DNA of 64,000 nucleotides from Candidatus Sysuiplasma acidicola (GTDB lineage: Archaea > Thermoplasmatota > Thermoplasmata > Sysuiplasmatales > Sysuiplasmataceae), in the NCBI GenBank assembly GCA_019721035.1, contig JAHEAA010000001.1, positions 103,991 through 167,990 on the forward strand, in the 5' to 3' direction. A program made the translations under genes and the position numbers. The notes beneath the pieces are model-generated. The model was not told where the DNA came from, made no database searches, and was given only the letters and a program-made list of their open reading frames with translations. This document shows positions 26,235-35,236 of the stretch, one piece after another; the stretch's first letter is position 1, and every line of letters begins with the position of its first letter.

Positions 26235-27323
26235 TTGAAAACCGACGCTACTCTGCTGCTCGAGGATGGAACTTTTTTTGGAGGCAGGCTGTTTGGTTTC
26301 CGAAAGGAATCCTATGGCGAAGTTGTTTTCACTACGTCCATGACGGGGTATGAGGAGTCCATGTCAGATCCTTCATATCGCGGGCAGATACTTGTATTCA
26401 CTTATCCGCTGATTGGCAATTACAGTTTCAACGAGGATGACCTGCAGTCCTCTACGGCTCAGGTACGCGGCATAGTTGTGTCCGAAAACACATCTGTAAT
26501 GAACGGCCGCGATTCCCCGCTTGAGAAACTTCTGGTGAAGTCCGAACTTCCGGGCATTGAGGTTGCCGAAACAAGGAGCATTGTCAGACGCGTGAGACAG
26601 AAAGGGACGATGAAAGGCCTGATAATACCGTTGCCGCCGTCGGAGGTCGACCTCGATGCAAGGGTCTCGGAACTGTCGCGTCTCAGGAACACATGGGAAG
26701 AGAATCTGGTTTCAGAGGTTAGTACGCGCAGCATGATCGGACCTCTTGGTAAAGGAAAGAACATTGCAGTGCTGGACTTCGGCATCAAACGGAATCTGAT
26801 ACGGGACCTGATGGCGCGGTTTACCGTGCACATTCTTCCGTATTCATCATCGCTCGATGACATAATGTCCGTGGAGCCGGAGGGTCTCGTGCTCTCCAGC
26901 GGACCCGGAGATCCGGCCCATCCGGATATTGCACAGAAGTCCCTGCCGGTCGTAAGGAAGGCGGCCGAAGAACTGCCCGTTCTTGGCGTCTGTCTTGGTC
27001 ACCAGATCATTTCTCTTGCGTTCGGCGCCAAAACATTCAAACTGAAGTTCGGTCACAGAGGCATAAACCATCCTGTAAGGCTCGGTGAGCGGGTTTACAT
27101 AACTTCGCATAATCACGGTTTTTCCGTTCTTCCTGACTCGCTTGACAGGACGCCTCTGAATCCCGTCCAGTGGAGCCTTAATGACAGTACCCTCGAGGGT
27201 CTTGAACACGAATCCGGGAAGCTCATCACAACACAATATCACCCGGAGGGAGGACCGGGACCGCAGGACACTGCGTTTGTATATGAACACTTCAGGAAAC
27301 TCGTCGAAGACGGGAGGAGGTGA
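26235..27323 (+). CDS. carA: Carbamoyl-phosphate synthase small (glutaminase) subunit
   Basis: Releases ammonia from glutamine for CarB, for pyrimidine and arginine synthesis. The 362 residues comprise the N-terminal CarA domain (LEDGTFFGGRLFGF, VVFTTSMTGYEESMSDPSY) and a class I glutamine amidotransferase. The latter has its nucleophile in LGVCLGHQIISLAFG and its His-Glu pair in QYHPEGGPGP. The start is TTG at 26235. carB begins 22 bases after the stop in the same direction. Confidence 0.96.
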   Translation: MKTDATLLLEDGTFFGGRLFGFRKESYGEVVFTTSMTGYEESMSDPSYRGQILVFTYPLIGNYSFNEDDLQSSTAQVRGIVVSENTSVMNGRDSPLEKLLVKSELPGIEVAETRSIVRRVRQKGTMKGLIIPLPPSEVDLDARVSELSRLRNTWEENLVSEVSTRSMIGPLGKGKNIAVLDFGIKRNLIRDLMARFTVHILPYSSSLDDIMSVEPEGLVLSSGPGDPAHPDIAQKSLPVVRKAAEELPVLGVCLGHQIISLAFGAKTFKLKFGHRGINHPVRLGERVYITSHNHGFSVLPDSLDRTPLNPVQWSLNDSTLEGLEHESGKLITTQYHPEGGPGPQDTAFVYEHFRKLVEDGRR

Positions 27324-27345
27324 TGATATTCCAGCAGACAGAAAG

Positions 27346-30300
27346 ATGAAAAAAGTGCTGGTCATTGGCTCTGGCCCGATAGTTATCGGCCAGGCCGCCG
27401 AATTTCGACTTCTCGGGAAGCCAGGCTTGCAAGGCTGCCAGAGAGGAGGGATTCCATGTTGTGCTTCTGAACTCCAATCCTGCAACGATACAGAGTGACA
27501 GGGAGATTGCAGACACCGTTTACATAGAACCCATGACGGCGGAGACAATCGAGAAGATTATTGAATTAGAGCACATTGACGGCATATTCAGCGGGATGGG
27601 AGGGCAGACCGCACTCAACCTGTGCTCCGAACTTTCGGAGAAGGGGATTCTTGCTAGACTCGGCGTGCGTCTCCTCGGGTCCAATGAACATGCGATAAAA
27701 GCGGCCGAGGACCGCGAGCTGTTCAGGGAGACGATGACCGACGCCGGTCTTCCGGTGGCAAAGAGTTTTACATGCACTTCGCTGAAGGATTCAAAACTTT
27801 TTGTGGAGAAACTGGGCGGCTATCCGGTGATGATCAGATCTGCTTACACTCTGGGTGGAACGGGCAGTGGCATAGTGAGATCTGAAAAGGAGCTGGAATA
27901 TGTCGTGGGCACCGGACTGGCGAGTTCAAGGATCGGCCAGGTGATTATTGAGGAGAGCATACTTGACTGGGAGGAATATGAATATGAGGTTGTCAGGGAC
28001 GCCGCGGGCAACTGCATAATAGTCTGCAGCATGGAGAATCTCGATCCGATGGGGGTGCACACCGGCGAAAGCATAGTCATTGCTCCCGCGCAGACGCTGA
28101 GCGACAGAGAGCATCAGATGCTTCGCTCATCAGCCATCAGGATTGCCAACGTTCTTGGCATAGAGGGTGCCTGCAATGTGCAGTTTGCTGTTCATCCCCG
28201 GACAAGAGAATTACGCGTAGTTGAGGTGAATCCAAGGGTCTCAAGAAGTTCCGCTCTTGCATCCAAGGCAACGGGTTATCCAATAGCGAGAGTTGCTGCC
28301 AAGATATCGCTCGGTCTTCATCTTGACGAGATCGAAAACGCAATAACAAAACGGACGAAGGCGGCATTCGAACCCTCGCTTGATTATGTCGTTGTCAAGA
28401 TACCCAGATGGCCGTTTGACAAGTTCAGAATGGCCGACAGGAAGATAGGCACACAGATGAAGAGCACTGGAGAGACGATGGCGATCGGAAGGACAGTTGA
28501 GGAGGCACTCCTGAAGGCGCTGCGCTCTCTCGAACTTGGTCTGCTGGACCTGGACACCGGGGAGGTGTCGGGCTGGACCGATGAACAGCTGATAGAGGAA
28601 ATAAGGGTTCCGACCGACAGGAGGATATACTGCATCATTGAAGCGCTGAAACGCTCGACGCCTGTGGAGACCATACACGCTGCGTGTCACTGGCATTATT
28701 TCTTTCTTGAGAAGCTCAAACGCCTTGTGGACATCGAACGCTCTCTTTCCAGTGGCTCGGCCGGCGCCGCGGAAGAGGCGCTGAGAACAGGTTTCAGCAT
28801 CGACTACATCAGGCGGATTTCGGGTGTGACCGTCGGTAGCAGGAAGAGCTTCCGGATGGTCGACACATGCGCCTCTGAATTCCTGGCCGAAACGCCTTAT
28901 TATTACAGCACAACGGTTGGCGAGGATGAGATCGATCGCGGAGAACGGAAGTCTGTACTGATTATCGGCGGAGGTCCGATAAGGATAGGGCAGGGAATCG
29001 AGTTCGACTACTGCTGCGTTCACGCCGCTATATCCACGAGGGAAGAGGGATACGATGCGGTGATAATAAACAACAATCCGGAGACGGTTTCCACCGACTT
29101 CGACCTGAGTTCCAGGCTCTACTTCGAACCGCTGACACATCAGGATATCATGGATGTTGTGACGAGGGAAAAGCCGTACGGCATTATGACGCAGTTCGGC
29201 GGACAGACAGCCCTCAACGCGGCTATGGCGCTTCAGGGCGATGAAAGGGCGCGTATACTCGGCACACCACCTGAGTCCCTTACGCTGGCGGGAAACAGAA
29301 AATTGTTCTCCGACTTTGTACGCCGCCTTGGTCTCGAACAGCCTGAATCCGTCTCTGCTTCGTCGAAGGATGATGTGATGAGCTCCGCACAGTCGCTGGG
29401 TTATCCGCTCATACTCAGGCCTTCGCATATAATCGGCGGCAGAGGCATGGAGATTGTGCACGATGACGATCAGCTCGCATCGTATCTCGAAGGCGTCAGC
29501 GTTACAGGAAAATCGCCTCTGCTCATAGAACGTTATCTCTCCAATGCCATCGAAGTGGACGTCGATGTTGTTTCCGACGGCAGGGACACATTCGTTGCCG
29601 GAATTCTTGAGCATGTTGAACAGGCTGGCGTGCACTCCGGAGACGCAACGATGGTTCTGCCGCCGCACACGCTCTCGCCTGATGAGATCGCAGAAATAGA
29701 GCGTCAGTCACACCTGCTGACTTCGGCGCTGCATGTGAAGGGGCTGGCCAACTACCAGTTCGCGGTGAGACAAGGAAAGGTATCTGTGCTCGAGGCCAAC
29801 CCGCGCGGCAGCAGGACTGTTCCGTTCGTTTCAAAGGCCACGGGCATACCGCTTTCCAAGATCGCGACAAAAGTCATTCTGGGGCACAAGCTTGATGAAT
29901 TCGACCTTATCGGAAAGAAATCGGATCGTGTTGCAGTCAAGGTCTCCGTCTTTCCGTTCATGAAGCTCAGGGGAGTGGACAGCGTGCTCGGACCGGAGAT
30001 GAAGAGCACGGGCGAAGTCATGGGACTGGGCAGGACATACGCGGAGGCCTACTGGAAGGGATTCACTGCAGCAGGTATGCACCTGCCGCGCGAGGGGGCC
30101 GTATACTTTACCGTCAGGGATGAGGACAAAGAACCGCTGCTGCCCATAGCGCAAAAACTCAGGGATCTGGGTTTTGACATCTATGCAACCCGCGGCACTC
30201 AGGAGTTTCTCAGGGAAAGGGGCATTCATGCAACGCGGGCATACAGGATATCCGAAAACATGAAGCCGGATGCGCTTGGTCTGATGAGATCCGGGGATGT

Positions 30301-30478
30301 TTCATTCATCGTCAATACGCCCAGGGTGAGTTCGGGCAGTGTCAGGGACGGCGCAATGATGCGCAGGCTTGCGGTAGAAATCAATATTCCGCTGGCAACG
30401 ACCATATCCGGTGCCCGCGCAATCTCTGAGGCTATAGAATTCGGCATCAACGGTACGCCTGGCATCGAACGTCTCTGA
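27346..30478 (+). CDS. carB: Carbamoyl-phosphate synthase large subunit, +1 frameshift near the N-terminus
   Basis: Makes carbamoyl phosphate from bicarbonate, ammonia and two ATP. The start ATG (27346) reads MKKVLVIGSGPIVIGQAAEF and then leaves frame: one extra T lies in the TTT run at 27403-27405. Skipping one base continues as DFSGSQACKAAREEG and joins the 1005-codon frame seen from 27461, giving 1043 residues in all, the normal length. Both ATP-grasp halves are intact (GGTGSGIVRS and GGRGMEIVHD), as is the second GGGPIRIGQGIEFDYCC. The C-terminal MGS-like allosteric domain (DIYATRGTQEFL) is also present. The frameshift could be a sequencing error, a recent mutation, or a +1 recoding site (TTT CGA). 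Everything else looks under selection. Confidence 0.9.
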
Positions 30479-30673
30479 AGAATGACCGGCGTTGTTCATT
30501 CCGACATCCTTATCATCTGCCGGTGTGAACTACCTCGACGCTGCGAACATCGCTTTTTCTGCATTCCTGAAATGAAGAAACGCCGTGCTTGAATCCGGCT
30601 TTGCATATTCTACGCTTGTCAAAATAAGTTCATATACGGGCCTATCACCGTAAGCCCTTGTGAGGAAGATGTT

Positions 30674-32371
30674 TTGAGCGCGGGAGACGTGTCGACTCAG
30701 ACTATCGGTGAACAGGTTCGAGCCCGTGAAAAGTCACAACCGGGCATTTCGCTCGTGAAGAGACGTTTCTACGCCACGGTCTTAGCTATATTTTCGGCAC
30801 TTGAAATCGGCCTCGGCGTCTTCGTCGTCAAGTGGAATCACATCTATTCCGCAGCGCTGTTCTTCGTTCTGACGTTCATTTTCATAGGCACGTCTTACGG
30901 ATTGGCGAGGCAGATAATCGCCCTGACCTCGCGTTACAGACCGTTAAAGAGTCTTGATGCGGCTCCGGCGAACAGGAGAGTCGCTCTGCTCTACGCCACG
31001 ATGAACGACGTCGTGCCCGAGTGTCTAGGCGCTATCCGCCAGTCCTATCCATGCGACGTGTTTGTTCTGGACGACTCAACAAATAACGAAGCCCGATCAA
31101 CAGTCGATTCGATTTCCTCCTCAATGGGGTACAGGGTCATCAGGAGAGAAAAGAGACAGGGATTCAAGGCCGGAGCCATCAACAACTGGTTCAGAGAGTA
31201 CGGTTCTTCGTATGATTACATGGTCCTGTTTGATGCCGATTCCTATCTCCCTCCTGACTGGGTATCCGAAGCGCTGAAGTATGCCGAACACGGAGCAAAC
31301 AGCAATGTCGCCGTCTTTCAGGGGCTGATCAACATCTGGAATCTTGACACGGAATTTGTCAGGACGCTTGCGCCCATGTCCAGGATAGGTCAGTTCGTGT
31401 GGGAAGAGCAGCTTGCCAATGAGCTTGATGCTGTCTTCTGCTACGGTCACAACGTGATGGTGAGGATGAGCTCTCTGAGGGAAATAGGTGGTTTCGTAGA
31501 AGGGTACGTGTCAGAGGACTTCGCGACAGCGGTAAGACTTGCCGAGAATGGATGGCACTGTCGCTTCGTTCCTCTCCACACCTATGAGGCAATGCCCGAA
31601 AATGTGCGCGGTTTCATCAAGCGGCAGAACAAATGGACAAGGGGATCAATGGAATTCTTCGATCTTTCTCTGAATTCAACACTCAGCGCCGATCGTAAGT
31701 TCCTGCTTCTTCAGACGCCGCTCGGTCATTTCACCACGATGCTCCTTCCCATTGGCATGATACTCACAGTTTATGGTTTCACATCTACCGATGCCGGAAC
31801 GGCCGCATTTCTCAGCGCTTTCCTGTCGAATCCGCTAGGCACTTTCTGGTCCGTGCCTGTGCTGCGTTACCTGCTCGTAGTGAGCATTTTTTCCGCGATA
31901 CCTAACATACTTGTCAGGCTGAGGTGCGGCATCCGCTATCCAGTGTACCTCCGTGCACGATATCTCAGCTCAGCTGTTTCCGCAATCTCTTTTCCCTACG
32001 AATTCAAGAGCATGCTTGCATACCTGAGCACGGGTCTGCGCACGATACCTGTTACGCCGAAAAGCGAGGCTCCGCTGACCATGAGGGAGATATTCCGTCT
32101 CTCAAAATATTCCATGACCTTTGAGATCGTGCTAGTGACTGGCATAGCCATGTTCAATCCTCTTGCATCGGTATTCAACTGCACGTGGCTCATTCCGATG
32201 CTCCTTTCACCTCTTCTGATAAGGCATTACGGTGGATATCCGCGGGGCGGAATGACGAGCGTGTCCGGAGTTTCGGATTTCAGCCCTTCGTCACTCTTTC
32301 CCGATCCTGTGAGCGTGCATTCGGCGCTCTCAGCGTCTGCCTGGACAAACAATGCAGTCACAACTCACTGA
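30674..32371 (+). CDS. Membrane-bound processive-type glycosyltransferase (BcsA-like GT2)
   Basis: 565 residues. Two transmembrane helices near the N-terminus (residues ~35-80) precede a GT-A domain with DVFVLDDS, the second Asp motif LFDADSYLPPDW, the acceptor motif SEDFAT and RQNKWTRG, a Q-x-x-R-W variant. Four or five transmembrane segments follow. This is the layout of cellulose/hyaluronan-synthase-like enzymes, so a role in surface polysaccharide or glycolipid synthesis is inferred. The start is TTG at 30674 after GAGGAAG; CATATAC at about 30631 could be the TATA box. The gene stands alone. Confidence 0.85.
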   Translation: MSAGDVSTQTIGEQVRAREKSQPGISLVKRRFYATVLAIFSALEIGLGVFVVKWNHIYSAALFFVLTFIFIGTSYGLARQIIALTSRYRPLKSLDAAPANRRVALLYATMNDVVPECLGAIRQSYPCDVFVLDDSTNNEARSTVDSISSSMGYRVIRREKRQGFKAGAINNWFREYGSSYDYMVLFDADSYLPPDWVSEALKYAEHGANSNVAVFQGLINIWNLDTEFVRTLAPMSRIGQFVWEEQLANELDAVFCYGHNVMVRMSSLREIGGFVEGYVSEDFATAVRLAENGWHCRFVPLHTYEAMPENVRGFIKRQNKWTRGSMEFFDLSLNSTLSADRKFLLLQTPLGHFTTMLLPIGMILTVYGFTSTDAGTAAFLSAFLSNPLGTFWSVPVLRYLLVVSIFSAIPNILVRLRCGIRYPVYLRARYLSSAVSAISFPYEFKSMLAYLSTGLRTIPVTPKSEAPLTMREIFRLSKYSMTFEIVLVTGIAMFNPLASVFNCTWLIPMLLSPLLIRHYGGYPRGGMTSVSGVSDFSPSSLFPDPVSVHSALSASAWTNNAVTTH

Positions 32372-32402
32372 CAGTGCAAGTGAGGTCCAGATGCGAATTA
32401 GG

Positions 32403-32560
32403 CATCCTCCACGTAATTCGGTGGCTTCCTGCCGAAGAAACCTTGGCAGTTCGTGCTTCGACAGGAACAGCCCCGAGGGATCCTTGAGGGACTCAAGAGT
32501 CCCGTCCGTTCTTGCATTCTCTCTACTCGCGTGAATTCGGGCAAGCCCTGCCCTGTTGCC
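32403..32560 (-). mobile_element. Solitary TnpB element right end (omega-RNA-like relic)
   Basis: On the minus strand this stretch parallels the right end of the TnpB element at 62606-62772. Both share a GGGCAGG...GCCCGAATTCACGC block, then, at nearly identical spacing (about 114 bases), a GAAGCCACCG..GTGG hairpin followed by AGGATG. The short translation RAGLARIHAS also parallels RAGHARIHAC at the intact element. No tnpB body is attached, so this is a decayed copy that kept its 3' end, or a stand-alone guide-RNA-like locus. It fills most of the 358-base gap between the glycosyltransferase and the methyltransferase gene. Confidence 0.6.
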
Positions 32561-32729
32561 ACGATAGTATTCGGGCCTTGTTTTCTGTTTGTCGCTCGCC
32601 TTTATAAGCGACATGACTGATAACTTCCGAAGTACCTCGTCGTAACGGAGTGGTGTGGGAAGACTGGCGCGATGCCTCAAGGGATAATCCCGCTTGTCCG
32701 TGACGGCGCGGTATAGGGAGGTTTTGAAA

Positions 32730-33857
32730 GTGAACGAGCGGTCAAAAGACGCGGAGCGGATACCTTCCGGCACATCTTGTCAACGCAAGGGCGGCAGTGT
32801 CAGCAGCCCAGGCGATTACAGCGCTAGAACATATCTTTCTGCTGGCGAAGTATCAGATATGCTGGGCATTGGCCTCGATGTCATATATCGCTCCGTAAGA
32901 AACGGAACGCTCCTCAGCTCGAGGTCGGCTAGCGGCCAGCACAGATTCAATATCACGGACGTTGAAGCGTTCGACACGTCCGAGCTGCAGCATCCAAAAG
33001 GCAACGAGACATCAAACAGAACGCGCATGCGCAGAAGTTATTCGCTCAGAGTGAAGGGTACTCTGCAGCGGATAATCGCGTCAGATTCACGGGCAATGTC
33101 TAAGATTGCGGACGGAAGTGTGAATCTTGCGATAACGTCTCCGCCCTACTTTGACACAAAGATGTATTCAGGAGAGGGGACGGTGGACGGGGATCTGGGC
33201 AATGTTCACGATCTTGACGAATGGCTCTTCCGGATCGGAATGGTCTGGGCTGAGGTATTCCGTGTGCTACAGCCGGGAAGAAAATTCTTTCTCAATATCA
33301 TGAATCTTCCCCTGCGTACCGGTGGAAGTTTCAGGACGCTGAATCTTGCGGGTAAGAGCATAGATTTGTGCGAAGCGGTTGGCTTTGTCTTCAGGCGGGA
33401 CATTGTCTGGCAGAAGACCAACTCCGTGAGGGCCCATTTCGGCACATACCCCTATCCCGGCGGCATACTCATCAACAACGCACACGAGTTTATCCTGGAA
33501 TTTGAGAAACCCGCGCCCAGAGGGTACAGGAAATATTCGCATGTCGGCAGCGCTGAAAAGGAGAAATCGATACTGGACAAGGATTTCTGGATAGCATTGA
33601 AAAAGAGTGACGTATGGCTTATGAACCCCGAACGCAGCGGGACGGGCCGCAAGCATGTTGCGCCGTTTTCAATCGAACTGCCGTCCAGACTCGTGAAGGC
33701 CTACAGCTACGTCGGCGAAACTGTTCTTGACCCGTTCGCCGGTTCCGGCACTACGCTGGCAGCTTCGGCCATGCTCGGAAGAAACGGCATAGGTTATGAC
33801 ATAAATCCTTCATTTGTCCGTCAGGCCTATGAGCGTCTTCTGCTTATGCGCAGCTGA
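32730..33857 (+). CDS. HTH-fused DNA methyltransferase (TSPPY class)
   Basis: About 375 residues. An excisionase/MerR-type helix-turn-helix lies at residues ~30-80 (YLSAGEVSDMLGIGLDVIYRSVRNGTLLSSR). It is followed by a methyltransferase with the catalytic TSPPYFD first and the SAM-binding VLDPFAGSGTT last, the beta-class order typical of N4-cytosine or N6-adenine enzymes. No restriction endonuclease is next to it, so it is an orphan methylase with its own DNA-binding module. The GTG at 32730 follows a GGGAGG box; TTG at 32694 is possible. TTTATAAG near 32611 may be the TATA box. It adjoins the TnpB relic, in what looks like an accessory patch. Confidence 0.87.
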   Translation: MNERSKDAERIPSGTSCQRKGGSVSSPGDYSARTYLSAGEVSDMLGIGLDVIYRSVRNGTLLSSRSASGQHRFNITDVEAFDTSELQHPKGNETSNRTRMRRSYSLRVKGTLQRIIASDSRAMSKIADGSVNLAITSPPYFDTKMYSGEGTVDGDLGNVHDLDEWLFRIGMVWAEVFRVLQPGRKFFLNIMNLPLRTGGSFRTLNLAGKSIDLCEAVGFVFRRDIVWQKTNSVRAHFGTYPYPGGILINNAHEFILEFEKPAPRGYRKYSHVGSAEKEKSILDKDFWIALKKSDVWLMNPERSGTGRKHVAPFSIELPSRLVKAYSYVGETVLDPFAGSGTTLAASAMLGRNGIGYDINPSFVRQAYERLLLMRS

Positions 33858-33868
33858 CGCTGAATACA

Positions 33869-34378
33869 TTATCTCAGCGTGAGTTCGCTGACGCCTTTTG
33901 CTCTCTTCAGGAGAGGTATTAGATCCGCCGGTACTTCCGAGGCAGTGACAACATAAAGCTTCGGATGTTCCGTGAAATCAGGGTCCTCCACAATTGCCTG
34001 TCTTATGCTTATGCCTGCATCCGCAATGATTCTCGAAACATCCGCCAGTATGCCCGGCTGATCCGCATTGGCTGTCGAAATCTCAATAGTGCTCCACCCC
34101 AGCTGAGGAGCCGCGTCCTTGAGATTCGCCAAGGGCCGGAGGAAGCTGAAGAATTTCGAAAGTTCGCCATTCGAGTGTATTGTTTCTGCAGTCGCACGCA
34201 CGACTCTTCGGTCTACACCGAGTGCTCTCGCTACGGCAACATCGCTGAGTCTTATGTCCCCGCAGTAAATTTTCTTCTCCTTCACGCTCAGCCCGAGACG
34301 CAGCATGGCCCTCGCAACCTTCGACTGGCTGGGAAAGAGACCGAATTCTCTGACAATTTCTTCCCACATGTATTTCAT
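33869..34378 (-). CDS. ACT-domain transcriptional regulator of amino-acid metabolism
   Basis: About 170 residues. The N-terminal part has a helix-turn-helix (LSDVAVARALGVDRRVVRATAE, residues ~45-70) and the C-terminal part an ACT domain (IEISTANADQPGILADVSRIIADAGISIRQA). It is the archaeal class described as a regulator of amino-acid metabolism with an ACT domain. It is divergent from the aromatic supraoperon, and its start lies in an inverted repeat that flanks the operon's TATA box, so it probably senses an aromatic amino acid and represses both directions. The frame opens at 34387; that ATG is too near the minus-strand TATA region to be in the transcript, so 34378 or 34369 is preferred. 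Confidence 0.85.
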   Translation of the reverse strand: MKYMWEEIVREFGLFPSQSKVARAMLRLGLSVKEKKIYCGDIRLSDVAVARALGVDRRVVRATAETIHSNGELSKFFSFLRPLANLKDAAPQLGWSTIEISTANADQPGILADVSRIIADAGISIRQAIVEDPDFTEHPKLYVVTASEVPADLIPLLKRAKGVSELTLR

Positions 34379-34414
34379 TGTATACATCTATACAACAATG
34401 TATAAATATGTTGT
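34378..34414. promoter_or_regulatory. Divergent promoter with two overlapping inverted repeats (aro operon operator)
   Basis: TTGTATA and TATACAA (spacer 4) span 34378-34395. ACAACA (34392-34397) and TGTTGT (34409-34414) form a second repeat whose 11-base spacer contains the TATA box TATAAATA (34401-34408). A factor bound here would cover the promoter of the aromatic operon and the start of the divergent regulator. The ATG of the first aro gene lies 35 bases after the TATA box. Confidence 0.6.
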
Positions 34415-34442
34415 CAGGTTAGCACCATGTTACGGGTTAACA

Positions 34443-35234
34443 ATGATAGGGAAGCAAATCAGGTTAGAGCGCATATTTGACAGGAAGACTTCCTTCGCGC
34501 TGGTTGTTCCGATGGACCATGGTATTTCGGAGGGTCCGCTCTCGGGCATAACCGATATAAGGGAGACCATTGATAAAGTTTCGCACGGTGGCGCAACGGC
34601 GATCGTGATACACAAAGGCCTCGTGGCATACGGCCACCGCGGGTACGGAAAGGACGTGGGTCTGATCATTCATATATCGGCGAGCACGAAACTTTCGCCG
34701 TCGCCAAACACAAAGGTGATTGTCACTGATGTCGAGGAAGGAATACAGCTGGGAGCGGACGCGATTTCCCTTCATGTCAATGTTGGTGCAGAGGGGGATG
34801 ACGTGATGCTTGCAGATGCAGGCGAAGTCGTGCGAAAGTGCAGGAACTGGGGAATGCCCCTGCTAGCAATGATGTACCCCCGCGGAAAGGACATCAAAGA
34901 TCCATATGATGTCGAACACCTCAAGCATGTTGCACGAGTGGGTGCAGAACTCGGGGCAGACGTAGTGAAAGTGAATTACACCGGGTCAGAGGAAACCTTC
35001 AGGGAGGTTGTCAGGGGATGCCCCGCACCTCTTCTGATTGCAGGCGGACCGAAGCTCGATTCTGATATTGAGGTGCTGAAGATGGTGAAAGGTGCAATGA
35101 ATGCCGGAGCCAGAGGCATATCCATTGGCAGGAACATATGGCAGCACAGGGATCCGACTGCGATGACAGGTGCCCTCGCATCCATCATATTCAACGGTGC
35201 CGAACCGGACGAGGCAATCAAGCTGCTGGGATAA
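34443..35234 (+). CDS. 2-amino-3,7-dideoxy-D-threo-hept-6-ulosonate (ADH) synthase
   Basis: First enzyme of the archaeal aromatic pathway. It joins aspartate semialdehyde to a deoxy-ketohexose phosphate and replaces the DAHP synthase route. The 263 residues form a class I aldolase-type TIM barrel: VVPMDHGIS (Asp), the MMYPRGKDI tyrosine, the Schiff-base Lys in ADVVKVNYTGS, and the phosphate loop ISIGRNIWQH. ATG 34443 is used; upstream in-frame codons lie within the promoter. It heads the 16-gene operon, and asd and lysC in the same operon supply its aspartate semialdehyde. Confidence 0.93.
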   Translation: MIGKQIRLERIFDRKTSFALVVPMDHGISEGPLSGITDIRETIDKVSHGGATAIVIHKGLVAYGHRGYGKDVGLIIHISASTKLSPSPNTKVIVTDVEEGIQLGADAISLHVNVGAEGDDVMLADAGEVVRKCRNWGMPLLAMMYPRGKDIKDPYDVEHLKHVARVGAELGADVVKVNYTGSEETFREVVRGCPAPLLIAGGPKLDSDIEVLKMVKGAMNAGARGISIGRNIWQHRDPTAMTGALASIIFNGAEPDEAIKLLG

Positions 35235-35236
35235 CG

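Noticed and set aside
28241-29668. 475-codon open frame on the minus strand
   Set aside because: It lies entirely opposite carB, is rich in residues typical of antisense shadows, and has no family features.
30710-30740. GGTTCGAGCCC resembling a tRNA T-arm
   Set aside because: It lies in the coding frame of the glycosyltransferase, and no cloverleaf can be formed around it.
32330-32773. 147-codon minus-strand frame as an independent gene
   Set aside because: Its body is the translated TnpB right-end relic, and its N-terminal part runs antisense into the methyltransferase gene.
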